The notes beneath the pieces were generated by a model that was given only the letters and a program-made list of their open reading frames with translations, searched no databases and was not told the DNA's origin. A stretch of DNA of 64,000 nucleotides from Hygrophila difformis (lineage: Eukaryota; Streptophyta; Magnoliopsida; Lamiales; Acanthaceae). This document shows positions 55,695-64,000 of the stretch, piece by piece. Numbering within the stretch: position 1 is the stretch's first letter; each line of letters opens with the position of its first letter. The position numbers and the translations under genes are program-made. Location: NCBI GenBank assembly GCA_030278955.1, contig JAOANR010000014.1, forward strand, positions 22,260,068 to 22,324,067, written 5' to 3'.

Positions 55695-55839
55695 ATGTTA
55701 CCTTTGTATGTGGGCTGCTGCATACTCTGGACTTGGCTGTGTAGTCTCTTGACTTTAGCTATGATTGTTTTTCATTTCTGCTGCATATTGACTGCTTTTG
55801 TTCAATTCCTGAAATCTTTTGACAATCTCATATTAATTG

Positions 55840-56927
55840 GGGGAAAAAAACTCATATAGTCCCATAATTTTTATAAATTTCCCAAACAGACCCATATTTA
55901 TTAAATTAACTAACTCAGTCCCTAAGTAGCTTAATTGTCGCCCAAACCATCCCAAACCCCCCTTAATGATGTTTCAATCTGATGTGGCATATAATTAGTG
56001 AGGTCAATTGGTTGTTGACCGGACAATTTTCTTACCTGGCGAGTTGAATGAGTCCATATGCATAGCTGGTGGCTTGGTGCTCCACATTGTTACTTGAGGG
56101 GAATCCCCAAATTTCACTTATACACCTCCCTAAATCTCTACTTTTACCCTACCCAGCTCCATTATCAGTCCAGATTTCACCACCAACCTTTGAAACATCA
56201 ACACAGGTAAAGCATTCCCATAACAAAATTCTTCATCTTGCCAACATATAAAATTCCACAAATTAAATTAAATAAACTGATTTATATCTCAAATTCTACA
56301 AGGCAAAACCTTTAAGGTAGTCATTCAATATCATGCGTAGCCCCTCTCTTTAAACTTCTTAAACCACTAGTCATCAGACCCCAGATCATCGCTAGCATTT
56401 CAATTTCTCCCCATCTTTTATAGCCAGCCGCTCAATTTTCCTCTCCGCCACCACTCAAGAGAAGGAAGTGCCGCTAGATCCTCCACAGAAACCCCAATCT
56501 TCGCGGATAGAGGCTGCGTGTCGGGCCATGTCAATTGAGGGACATCTCCACTTCCTGCCCCGCGGTAGGGCTTAATTGGGAGGCCGCGTGAGAGGATGGA
56601 ACCGCAGGATTCGCCGACGAAATGGTTTATGTCGAACAGGTAGCGGGTAATGGAAATTAGGGATCTATGTGGTTTTCCCCAAATACAATGTGGAGCTCCA
56701 ACTATGCATATGGACTCATTCAACTCGCCAGGTAAGAAACATTGTCCGGTCAACAACCAATTGACCTCACTAATTATATGCCACATCAGATTGAAACATC
56801 ATTAAGGGGATTTGGGATGGTTTGGGCGACAATTAAGGTACTTAGGGGACTGAGTTAGTTAATTCAATAAATATGGGTCTGTTTGGGAAATTTATCAAAA
56901 TTATGGGACTATATGGGTTTCTTTTTC
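55840..56927. mobile_element. Non-autonomous MULE with long TIRs (1088 bp)
   Basis: Ends GGGGAAAAAAACTCATATAGTCCC and, inverted, GAAAAAGAAACCCATATAGTCCC, with a 9-bp TSD TATTAATTG (55,831-55,839 and 56,928-56,936). Arms of about 250 bp run to about 56,110 and from about 56,680. The central part is GC-richer with a 122-codon minus ORF (56,786-56,418) of no known family, perhaps captured DNA. It sits 145 bp downstream of the F-box stop, that is within or just after its 3' UTR. Confidence 0.85.
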
Positions 56928-56936
56928 TATTAATTG

Positions 56937-57779
56937 GTGTTTGCTTCAAATTTGGCCTTTCGTTTTAATCTTAGAGTATTCGTTCCTGGATTTGGGCATT
57001 TGAAATTTTATCTGAAGATTTTCGAAATTTGAGAGAGTAGCGAGAATGGTTTCAAAGTTATTGTTCCCATACTACTACACTGCATCCTGTTCGTATTAGT
57101 AATGGAATGCCATTGGCTGAAGGGGCGGATCTACTTGGCAAACAGTAGTGGTGACACATGATACCACTTATAGATTGCTATATTAAGGTAGAATTCTTTT
57201 TCACATTTAACTTGATTAGGTTTGGTGACATCGGTTCCTAATTTAAATATAACTTCCACGAATTTTTGGAACACCACTAAAAAAATTCATAGATCTGCCA
57301 ACCAACAACACAACCATGGCAGCTTGGCTGAAAGCTTACTACCATTTGATCCTGGTCGATCAAACTCAATTATAAGACGGCCGGTGAGGTTCCCAATTGA
57401 ACATCGATCCTGTAATTGTAATTCATATGTTGTTATATAGCAAAACTTATAATAGGAATGGACTTGGTATTTACTCGGACAAAAAAATTATCTGAAACAA
57501 TCTTGTTGCACCGCCCAAGTAGTTGTATTCTTGGATTTGATATCTCTCCAACTACAGAAATTACGATTCCATCAACTTTCAATATTTCGTTCCATCAACT
57601 TCATGTTGCTATTTTATTGTCCAGTTCTGAATATTCATACATGTGAAATGTTTTTTACTATATTCTGCTAGAACTATATATGTTTTCTAATATTTCTTGA
57701 CTTAGAATTTATTTTCTTATCTTAATTCTTGAGAATTATGACCATTTGGGTTTGATGAACTTTTAATATGAAAGGCACG
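56937..57779. other. Spacer, possible F-box 3' flank
   Basis: About 840 bp without a convincing ORF or repeat. Before the insertion of the upstream MULE this was contiguous with the F-box 3' region. Confidence 0.45.
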
Positions 57780-58570
57780 GTATGACCATGGAAAAAATAC
57801 CCATTTGGTCCCATAATTTTTTTTTTATTTCCCAAAACATCCCACAAAAATTGAATTAGTCTAATCCATCCAATAACTTACCTATTCCCAGCTAATCCAT
57901 CCGTTTCATATTTAATACCGGTTTTTGCTGAGGTGGCTGGATTACCATTAAATCGGTCCAATAGCGGTTTTTTACCTGACCCGGTTGATTAGGTGGACCT
58001 CCAGCTGTATGTTCCATTAAAAGACAAAATTCCCAATTTTTACCCTAACTCCTTAAGCGCAATTCACCCTCCCTTCAACTCCGGTAGCTCTCGATTTCAC
58101 CTAAGCTTCAACCAGCAGCACGAAGTCGCCATCTCCCCTCATCTCGCACCTCGATTTCGCCACCCATACTTGCCCATTTTCAGACACAGGTACTACATTA
58201 TGGGTGGGTTTTGCTACTGAAGAAGCGGTTTGAAAATGGGAAATGCTGGAGCGACATTACGACCGGAAAGCGAGCACCATTACCCACCCCCTGACTACGG
58301 TAAGTATTGATTATACGTTTGATGGTTTTGTATTCATTTAGGTTGAGATCGTGTGTGTGTGGTCCCGCGTTTCTTCCGATGTGGTCCTGAAAAATGCCTT
58401 TACATTTTATCTTGTGCAAAGCTGACAATCGATACATGTGTGTGTTAAAATATTAGAAAAAAAAAAGTTTTAATTACATGTTCTGCAACATTGTTTATTT
58501 AATGGTTTACTTGAGAATATCCGAACCATGTGTCCTTGTGTATATTAAATGCTCTTTTTTGCTGGTGGGT

Positions 58571-59775
58571 ATGGTTTTAAAACATTTCGGAGGCGGTTTT
58601 GAGTTTAATATTTGTTGTGTAGAGCCAGATGCAGACAGAGTGACCTTGACCTTTCACAGTGGCGGTAAAGTTATAAATGGGGAGTACAATTGGAATGGGG
58701 AGATGGGAAATGTATATATGTATGACAACGTGCTGAACGGGGACATTAAGTTGGATGGTTTAAGACAATTTGCTGAGTACCTACATGGTGAGAAGGATTT
58801 CAGTATATTTATGTCGGTTGGGAATGGATTGAGGTTGGTTAAATCTGGCAAAGTGATAATAGAAGCATTGAATGCATTAGGGGCGGTCAGGGAAATTCAT
58901 GTCTATGTTGTGGACAAGACTGAAGAGCATGCGATTGTGGAGGATAAGCTTACTGATGAGGATGATCTGGACGAGGTTAGTGAATTTAGTGATTCCGATG
59001 AACCTTACGAGTATGACATGAGAGATGAGGAAACTGAAACTGAAGTAGATGAGGAGAATGTGTTTGACAAAGCAGGGCCAAGCAGGGATAGACGACTGAA
59101 ATTGGTAGTGGCAAATGAGGATCTAAGTGGCTCGGCCAGTGATGATTATGATGATGGTAGTGATGTTCAAGTAAGTGGTGATGAGCTGAAGAGTCCAATG
59201 GGGTCTGATGAGGATGCCGATGATGAAAATTCTGAATTTCCACTATTCAACAATGATGACATCTTTAATCAGAAGTTCAAACTTGGAATGCTATTTGGTA
59301 CTAAACGTGAGTTGAAGAGTGCCATCCAGTCATATGCCATAAATGAAAAGAGGAGCATCAAGTTTCCTAGGATTGATAAAAGAAGACTAGTAGCAAAGTG
59401 TGCTGATGATTCTTGTCAATGGATCCTTAGGGGGCTGCCAGTGGCCAATGAATCAAGTTTTCGGATTAGGGAATTGTGGGATGAGCACACTTGCGAGGTT
59501 ACTAATGAGGTTGAAAATGTAAGCTCCACATGACTTGCAAAAAAATATAAAGATAAATTCATCAATGATCCAAAAAGAAGCATGAAGGCATTTAGGTTGG
59601 AGACGGTAAAAGAATTGAAGGTTCAAATCTTAGACCACCAGGTTTACAAAGCAACGAGGAAGGCACTGAAATTGATTGAAGGTCCTGGTGCAGAGCAGTA
59701 TCAATTACTTTGGAGTTTTGCAGAAGAGATTAATAGAAGCAATCCAGGTTCTACAGTGACAACTATAATATTCAA
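58571..59775 (+). pseudogene. MuDR-type transposase, N-terminal half
   Basis: An ATG at 58,571 fits better than the upstream one at 58,478, which adds a hydrophobic tail. It starts with a PB1-like region (VTLTFHSGGKVINGEY). It continues with a long acidic stretch, then the MuDR DNA-binding domain (DBD_Tnp_Mut): FKLGMLFGTKRELKSAIQSY and CADDSCQWILRGLPV. A TGA at 59,531-59,533 interrupts; the same frame resumes with KYKDKFINDPKRS and continues to about 59,775. There homology jumps into the antisense zinc-finger region. The DDE core and SWIM finger are missing, so no transposase activity is possible. Confidence 0.85.
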
Positions 59776-60149
59776 ACTTCACTCCACAATGGCAAAAAAC
59801 CACATTGGAAAAAACCACAACTTCGACAACTATAATACAATTTCCGGTAGCTTGCCTTGCCCTGGCCCTCCACAACCCGTGACAATAACTTCACTCCACA
59901 ATGGCAAACAGGGGCTGGTGGAAATCGGAGGTCCATTCGATGTCGTCCCCGAAATCCTTGCTCCATTTCACGGTTCCTGTCTTCAGATTGCAGCAGTGCC
60001 CAAACACAGGAATGAACGAGGGAGAAATGAATGAGGGAAAGGAATTGCAGAAATGAAAGAGGGTGAAGGATTATGCGGCTAGGGTTGGGAAATGCCGAGT
60101 CTCTTAAGGGCTCACTCCAATTTTGCTGAGTGGAGTAGTCAAATGCCAT
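59772..60149 (-). CDS. GRF-type zinc finger exon in MULE, antisense
   Basis: Minus-strand ORF with VCHCGVKLLSRVV ... KLYYSCRSCGFFQ, matching the CxCG ... C ... CxFF pattern of the GRF zinc finger (a single-stranded DNA/RNA-binding module). Short GRF proteins are often found inside plant MULEs, facing the transposase. The start is probably MEQGFRGRHRMDLRF at about 59,967 rather than the far upstream Met. It may be a first exon whose continuation was lost. Confidence 0.55.
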   Translation of the reverse strand: MAFDYSTQQNWSEPLRDSAFPNPSRIILHPLSFLQFLSLIHFSLVHSCVWALLQSEDRNREMEQGFRGRHRMDLRFPPAPVCHCGVKLLSRVVEGQGKASYRKLYYSCRSCGFFQCGFLPLWSEV

Positions 60150-60343
60150 TTCAACTATTTGACCCCATTTCTCTCTAATTAAGTAGCCACGTCAGCAAAA
60201 ATGGCAATTAGGATGCAGCTGTGATGGGTTCGACTAGGATTAGATAAGTTATTGGATGGATTAGACTAATTCAATTTTTGTGGGATGTTTTGGGAAATAA
60301 AAAAAATTATGGGACCAAATGGATATTTTTTCCGTATGACCAT

Positions 60344-61194
60344 ATACCAATTTGTTATATATGCTATTGATAGCACTCTTAACGTCAAGGTGATAGTTTG
60401 ACGTAAATCATTGTCGTCCATGCTATTCAATTAGGATTTTATGATTTTATTTGAATTGCACTCAACTACTCTGCCGATAAATACATTTGTTGATTTTAAT
60501 GCTATATATATTCAACCTCCTTAGCACCTTATGGTTCACAACAAGGTTTAATTTATATCTACACCACCATATGTCAATCTTAATGTTATATTTTCAAACT
60601 CCAACCTTGTTTGGTATTTGCTTTACTTTAATATTCAAGTTGAATACGTCCATGGAAATCCTCATGTTAAAGTTCAGGGAAAAAGTAAAATGTATGTTAG
60701 AATTATGATTTAAAATAAATATGGGTCCCATTTATTTAGTATACAATTTTACCAGTCCGATTACTGTACAACCCCGCACGTGCAGACGTCATATATGACA
60801 TCTCTCATCACAGAATATTTCTCCTATCACAGTATCACATATTTTTTCCATCATGCAGAATATCTCACATCACACACATACTTGACATTTTTCCATCATA
60901 CGAAACATCTCTCCTTTCACATATGCAACAAAAACCAAGACTATTGGGACATAACAATTTCCTAGTCATATTGATTGAGAGTTGGATAGGGAGAGAAATT
61001 TGTAACTGAGTAATTAATCAAATCTTTAATCGGTTGAAGCTGCCTTTGCTGCTTTCCTGGTAGAAGGTTTATTATGTGACCCAAATTGTTCAATTGCTAG
61101 AGCTTATAAAATACTTATATCTTAAAATACATGCCTTATTTGTGATGACATAATTAAAGAAATGTGTAGTGCGTGTCTATCAGATGTCATTGGG
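60344..61194. other. AT-rich spacer
   Basis: Short ORFs are composition-driven. CATATTTTTTCCATCA / ACTTGACATTTTTCCATCAT phrases (about 60,838-60,898) show a weak short repeat. No gene is seen. Confidence 0.5.
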
Positions 61195-62373
61195 TCAAAG
61201 AACCCATATGGTGCCATAATTTGAAAAAAATTTCCCAAACAGTCTATTAATTATTGAATTAACTTAATTCGTCCCATAAGTCTCTTAATCCTAGCCAAAA
61301 CGATCCAAACAGTTCTTAATTACAGGACTAGGGTGATCAATGGTGGATTAGAGCGGTCAATGGTGGATTAGGGTGGTCAATGGTATATGAACGGGGTTCC
61401 ATTCAATAATTAGAAAACCCTCAACCACCCCCCGCCTACCCCTCTCCCGCTTACCCTCTCTCGCCCCAGCTACGACCGCCGCCCAGCCAGCTCTCTCTCT
61501 CTCTCGCCGTCCCACTAATATCCACAATTGGACAAACTCTCAAAAATCTCAAATTTCAATACCCAAATTCCTAATCTTAAAAAATTGTAAACAAGCAATT
61601 GAAACATAAAGAATTCATACTAGGGATCAGAAATTGGAAATTAGTAATGGAGAAATATGAATTAGAGAAAGATTTACCGAATGGGAGAATAGGCCCGAGC
61701 AGAATCCAGAGAAGGGAGCGGTGGACGTGGTTGCTGGCGGTTGTGCAAATCGCGGAGTGGGTGCTGGCAGCGGTAGCGGCGCGGAAGGGCGGTGGCCGGC
61801 GCTGGCAGGAGGTGGCCAGCGTGGAAGGCGGCAGAAGCGAGAGAGAAAATGGTCGACGGGAAAGGGTGAGGCGATGAGAGAGAGGTAACAGCGGGTGTGG
61901 CTGGGCAACGATCGTTTAGTGCAGCGGCGGTGCTGGTATGGCGGCGGTAGGCTGGAGATGAGAGAGGGGACGGCGAGGGAGAGAGAGAGAGACATGAGCC
62001 ACGAGGAGAGGGCCGAGGGAGAGGCGGCGGCGTTGGCTGGGCGGCGGTGGTGGAGGTTCGATGGCGGAGTGGCTGGGGCTACAGAGGGTGAGCGGGAGAG
62101 GGGTGGGGGGGGGGGGGGGGGTTGAGGGTTTTCTAATTACTGAATTGAACATGGTTCATACACCATTGACCACCCTAATCAACTATTAACCACTCGAATA
62201 CACTATTGACCGCTCTAATCCACCATTGACCACCCTAATCCTAATCCTGTAATTAAGAGCTGTTGTGATCGTTTTGCTAGGATTAAGAGACTTATAAGAT
62301 GGATTAAGTTAATTCAATAATGAATGGACTCTTTGGGAAATCTTTTCATATTATGCCTCCATATGGTTTTTTC
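61195..62373. mobile_element. MULE-like inverted-repeat element with GC-rich centre
   Basis: The left arm AGAACCCATATGGTGCCATAATTT and right arm ATATTATGCCTCCATATGGTTTTTTC are inverted. The complementarity continues for about 300 bp into a C-rich/G-rich stretch (TCTCCCGCT-ACCCTCT). Subterminal 19-bp units (GGTCAATGGTGGATTAG-like) occur three times left and at least four times inverted right. The centre (about 61,440-62,125) is GC-rich with overlapping ORFs on both strands that look compositional. No target duplication was found, so the exact ends are approximate. Confidence 0.7.
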
Positions 62374-62660
62374 GTTTTTTTTTTTCGAATGTTACTGTGA
62401 TCTGTGTTTTGTGTGTGTGTTCTATTAATAAAGCTCTCCGGTTCCTAAGACATAACCACGCAATCTTCAGGTCATCCCTTTTCAATTTATAAGAGATATT
62501 CACTAAAAGTGTTTTCCATAGTTCAGTAGAGAAAAGAGAGAAGACTACCCAACAAGGCTAAGTAATTATACTATACAAGTGCTTTCCATAGTTCAATAGA
62601 GAAAGAGAGAAGACTACCTAGTAGTAGGAATTCAGGCCTCTTCACTTTAACTAGCCCATA
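62374..62660. other. Spacer with local duplication
   Basis: TTTCCATAGTTCA-TAGAGAAAAGAGAGAAGACTACC occurs twice (about 62,513 and 62,583), a tandem duplication of about 70 bp. No gene is visible. Confidence 0.5.
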
Positions 62661-62670
62661 GTTCCGGAAT

Positions 62671-63026
62671 GGAAAAATAACCCATATGACCCCTTAACTT
62701 TGCCGGATTTCGCAATCAGTCCCACAACTTTTGAATTAACACAATACGTCCACTAAGTTTCTTAATTTTAGCACAATCCGTCCCATATACTCAATTTGCC
62801 TCCATTTGTACTCAATTTGCCTCCATTTGTACTCCATTTTCTCATACCGTCCCATACAAATGGAGTACAAATGGAGGCAAATTGAGTATAAATGGAGGCA
62901 AATTGAGTATATGAGACGGATTGTGCTAAAATTAAGAAACTTAGTGGACGGATTGTGTTAATTCAAAAGTTGTGGGACTGATTGCGAAATCCGGCAAAGT
63001 TAAGGGACCATATGGGTTATTTTTCC
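62671..63026. mobile_element. Near-perfect palindromic MULE foldback MITE (356 bp)
   Basis: Arms of about 175 bp are almost perfect reverse complements (GGAAAAATAACCCATATG... / ...CATATGGGTTATTTTTCC). A 10-bp duplication GTTCCGGAAT lies at 62,661-62,670 and 63,027-63,036. The arms contain tandem CTCAATTTGCCTCCATTTGTA units at the centre. There is no ORF. Confidence 0.9.
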
Positions 63027-63084
63027 GTTCCGGAATTGCTTTTCAACAGCTACTCTGACGTCTTGTTGCCCCCTTCTCAATACT

Positions 63085-63337
63085 CCGGAGCCTACTCATA
63101 CCAACAATGTACCTTTCTTCCTAGTAGCCATCATATACGGACTCCAAAGTTAAACGTGCTTGCTTTGAGGTAATTTTAGGATGGGTAACCTGTGAAGTCT
63201 CCAGGGTGTGCGTGAGCGAGGCCAAAGCGCACTGGAAAAAGCTTATGTTGGTTTGTGGGGTCAGCCTTGAAATCTGAGCCGATAACATCTAGAGTAACAC
63301 TATGTCTTTCCGCTGCGCCGAAAATGAGGTTGTTACA
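63085..63337 (+). repeat. Cassandra-type LTR fragment with 5S rRNA-like domain
   Basis: ACTCCAAAGTTAAACGTGCTTG and AGGATGGGTAACCTGTGAAGTC follow the 3' two-thirds of plant 5S rRNA with several changes. Next come GTGTGCGTGAGCGAGGCCAAAGCGC and a GTTGTTACA end at 63,337, as I remember Cassandra TRIM LTRs, which carry a 5S domain with pol III promoter. The 5' part is truncated or too diverged, and no PBS or second LTR is seen, so it is a solo or broken LTR. It is not a functional 5S gene. Confidence 0.75.
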
Positions 63338-63610
63338 ATAAGTAGGCTTTGAATGTTATCTCGTTATTATGTATCATCATATTGTATTAAATGTATTCGT
63401 TTCATATTTTAACTTGTGGAATGTTTCTATATGGTTTATGGGGCATGTTGTTTTGTGTATTGCTCTGTACGTAGTGCTTCCATAGCTCCACAAAGAATTG
63501 GTGCTGCAAACGTGTGGTTTGCTATTAAATCCTATACCTAGTTTCTCCTTCGAAATTCATTAACCAATTAGACGATGTATTAGCCGTGCTTCTTGTTTAA
63601 CCAACTTTTC
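63338..63610. other. Presumed intron or intergenic DNA
   Basis: T-rich non-coding sequence leading into the splice acceptor at 63,617. No repeat recognised. Confidence 0.4.
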
Positions 63611-63619
63611 ATTGTTCAG

Positions 63620-63778
63620 GCTCAAGGTTACAAGTCAAATGCAAAATCATTCAGGGAAGTGCTCGATGAAAATGAAGAAATTGAGCCGCTGGAAGCAACT
63701 CAAAATGATTGTAAAGCTAAAGTATATCCTTCGAGCGAGTCATCCTCCATATATAATCAGAGAACCTGCAAGAAATAG
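63620..63778 (+). CDS. Terminal exon of an unidentified gene
   Basis: A pyrimidine-rich tract and CAG acceptor (TTTTCATTGTTCAG, ending 63,619) precede 52 codons AQGYKSNAKSFREVLDENEE... ending in TAG at 63,776. An AATAAA signal follows at 63,850-63,855. The sequence is hydrophilic and looks like a genuine C-terminus, but I recognise no family. Upstream exons are not found; they may lie beyond the transposon block or have been destroyed. Confidence 0.45.
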   Translation, partial: AQGYKSNAKSFREVLDENEEIEPLEATQNDCKAKVYPSSESSSIYNQRTCKK

Positions 63779-64000
63779 ATGCCACAATCCCAGGCCAGCA
63801 ATATAAACTCCGTGGGAGTACTTTACTTGCATGTGATTTCTCAAGTCTCAATAAATAGTTTCTATTCCATCCTTTTTCTTTTGATTAAAAAGTAATACAT
63901 CAGGTAAGTCACCAAAGTCGTGTCTATATGAACTTTGTGCTGCTAAGCGCTGGAAGCAGCCTGTTTCTGAGTGCTGCGGGCAGATTGGACAAGAACACTC
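63779..64000 (+). other. 3' UTR-like sequence to window end
   Basis: Begins with the presumed 3' UTR of the terminal exon, including AATAAA at 63,850. Nothing further is recognisable. Confidence 0.35.

Larger units (their letters stand above)
57790..60333 (+). mobile_element. Deleted MULE carrying MuDR N-terminal gene (2544 bp)
   Basis: Inverted ends GGAAAAAATACCCATTTGG / CCAAATGGATATTTTTTCC with about 170-bp imperfect arms. A perfect 10-bp duplication GTATGACCAT lies at 57,780-57,789 and 60,334-60,343. Inside are the 5' half of a MuDR transposase gene on the plus strand and, near the right arm, a minus-strand GRF zinc-finger exon. The catalytic DDE half of the transposase is absent. It is the probable larger relative of the foldback MITEs at 44.8, 55.8, 61.2 and 62.7 kb. 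Confidence 0.9.

Noticed and set aside
58986..59243. His-rich 85-codon minus ORF
   Set aside because: Antisense of the Asp/Glu-rich stretch of the MuDR protein (GAT/ATC), purely compositional.
61599..62125. GC-rich ORFs on both strands in the 61.2-62.4 kb element
   Set aside because: Simultaneously open in several frames, Arg/Gly/Ser or Pro/Ser-rich, with poly-G at the edge; no domain or splice context.
63085..63215. Functional 5S rRNA gene
   Set aside because: Too many changes from 5S rRNA, 5' third missing, and the flanks match a Cassandra-type LTR.

Overview
This is nuclear DNA of a flowering plant, most likely a eudicot. The evidence is nested LTR retrotransposons of plant-specific lineages (Tekay/Del chromovirus, Tat, a Cassandra LTR), plant Helitrons, Mutator-like (MULE) and Stowaway MITEs, a tRNA-derived SINE, a spliced F-box gene with GT-AG introns, and AT-rich spacers. 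The species cannot be named from this. Only one complete host gene is convincing, the F-box gene at 54.4-55.7 kb. A second host gene probably leaves its last exon at 63.6 kb.

Layout. 1-3 kb: a minus-strand Tekay LTR. 3-5 kb: relics of a Transposase_32/Athila-like ORF and of a copia gag, then a 1.1 kb repeat with a GC-rich core. 5-8.2 kb: a Helitron candidate and AT-rich spacer. 8.25-13.4 kb: a second copy of the 1.1 kb repeat, split by a tandemly organised short LTR element with 841-bp LTRs. 13.4-16 kb: a MITE relic, a SINE and a Helitron with a doubled 5' end. 16-19.5 kb: a long hairpin, a truncated minus-strand LTR element and a LINE relic. 20.1-43.4 kb: a minus-strand, ORF-free large LTR element (the outer element) with a complete, younger, plus-strand Tat retrotransposon nested in it at 24,391-36,951. 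43.4-45.2 kb: spacer and a MULE foldback MITE. 45.3-54.15 kb: a Tekay retrotransposon whose 5' LTR has lost most of its length. 54.2-64 kb: the F-box gene among four further MULE-type inverted-repeat elements, a Cassandra LTR and a terminal exon.

The most interesting system is the Tat nest. The inner element carries, antisense to gag-pol and between pol and the 3' LTR, a gene whose four exons can be traced with compatible splice phases. It encodes a plant mobile domain (PMD), a basic linker and a coiled coil. The outer element has no coding capacity, but it shares with the inner one an identical 18-nt primer-binding site, the LTR termini, the polypurine-tract end and U5 sequence. This looks like an autonomous element nested in its non-autonomous partner. 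By eye the LTR pairs differ at 4 sites (inner) and about 15 sites plus 2 indels (outer), which agrees with the nesting order. All coordinates and mismatch counts were read by eye without alignment software.
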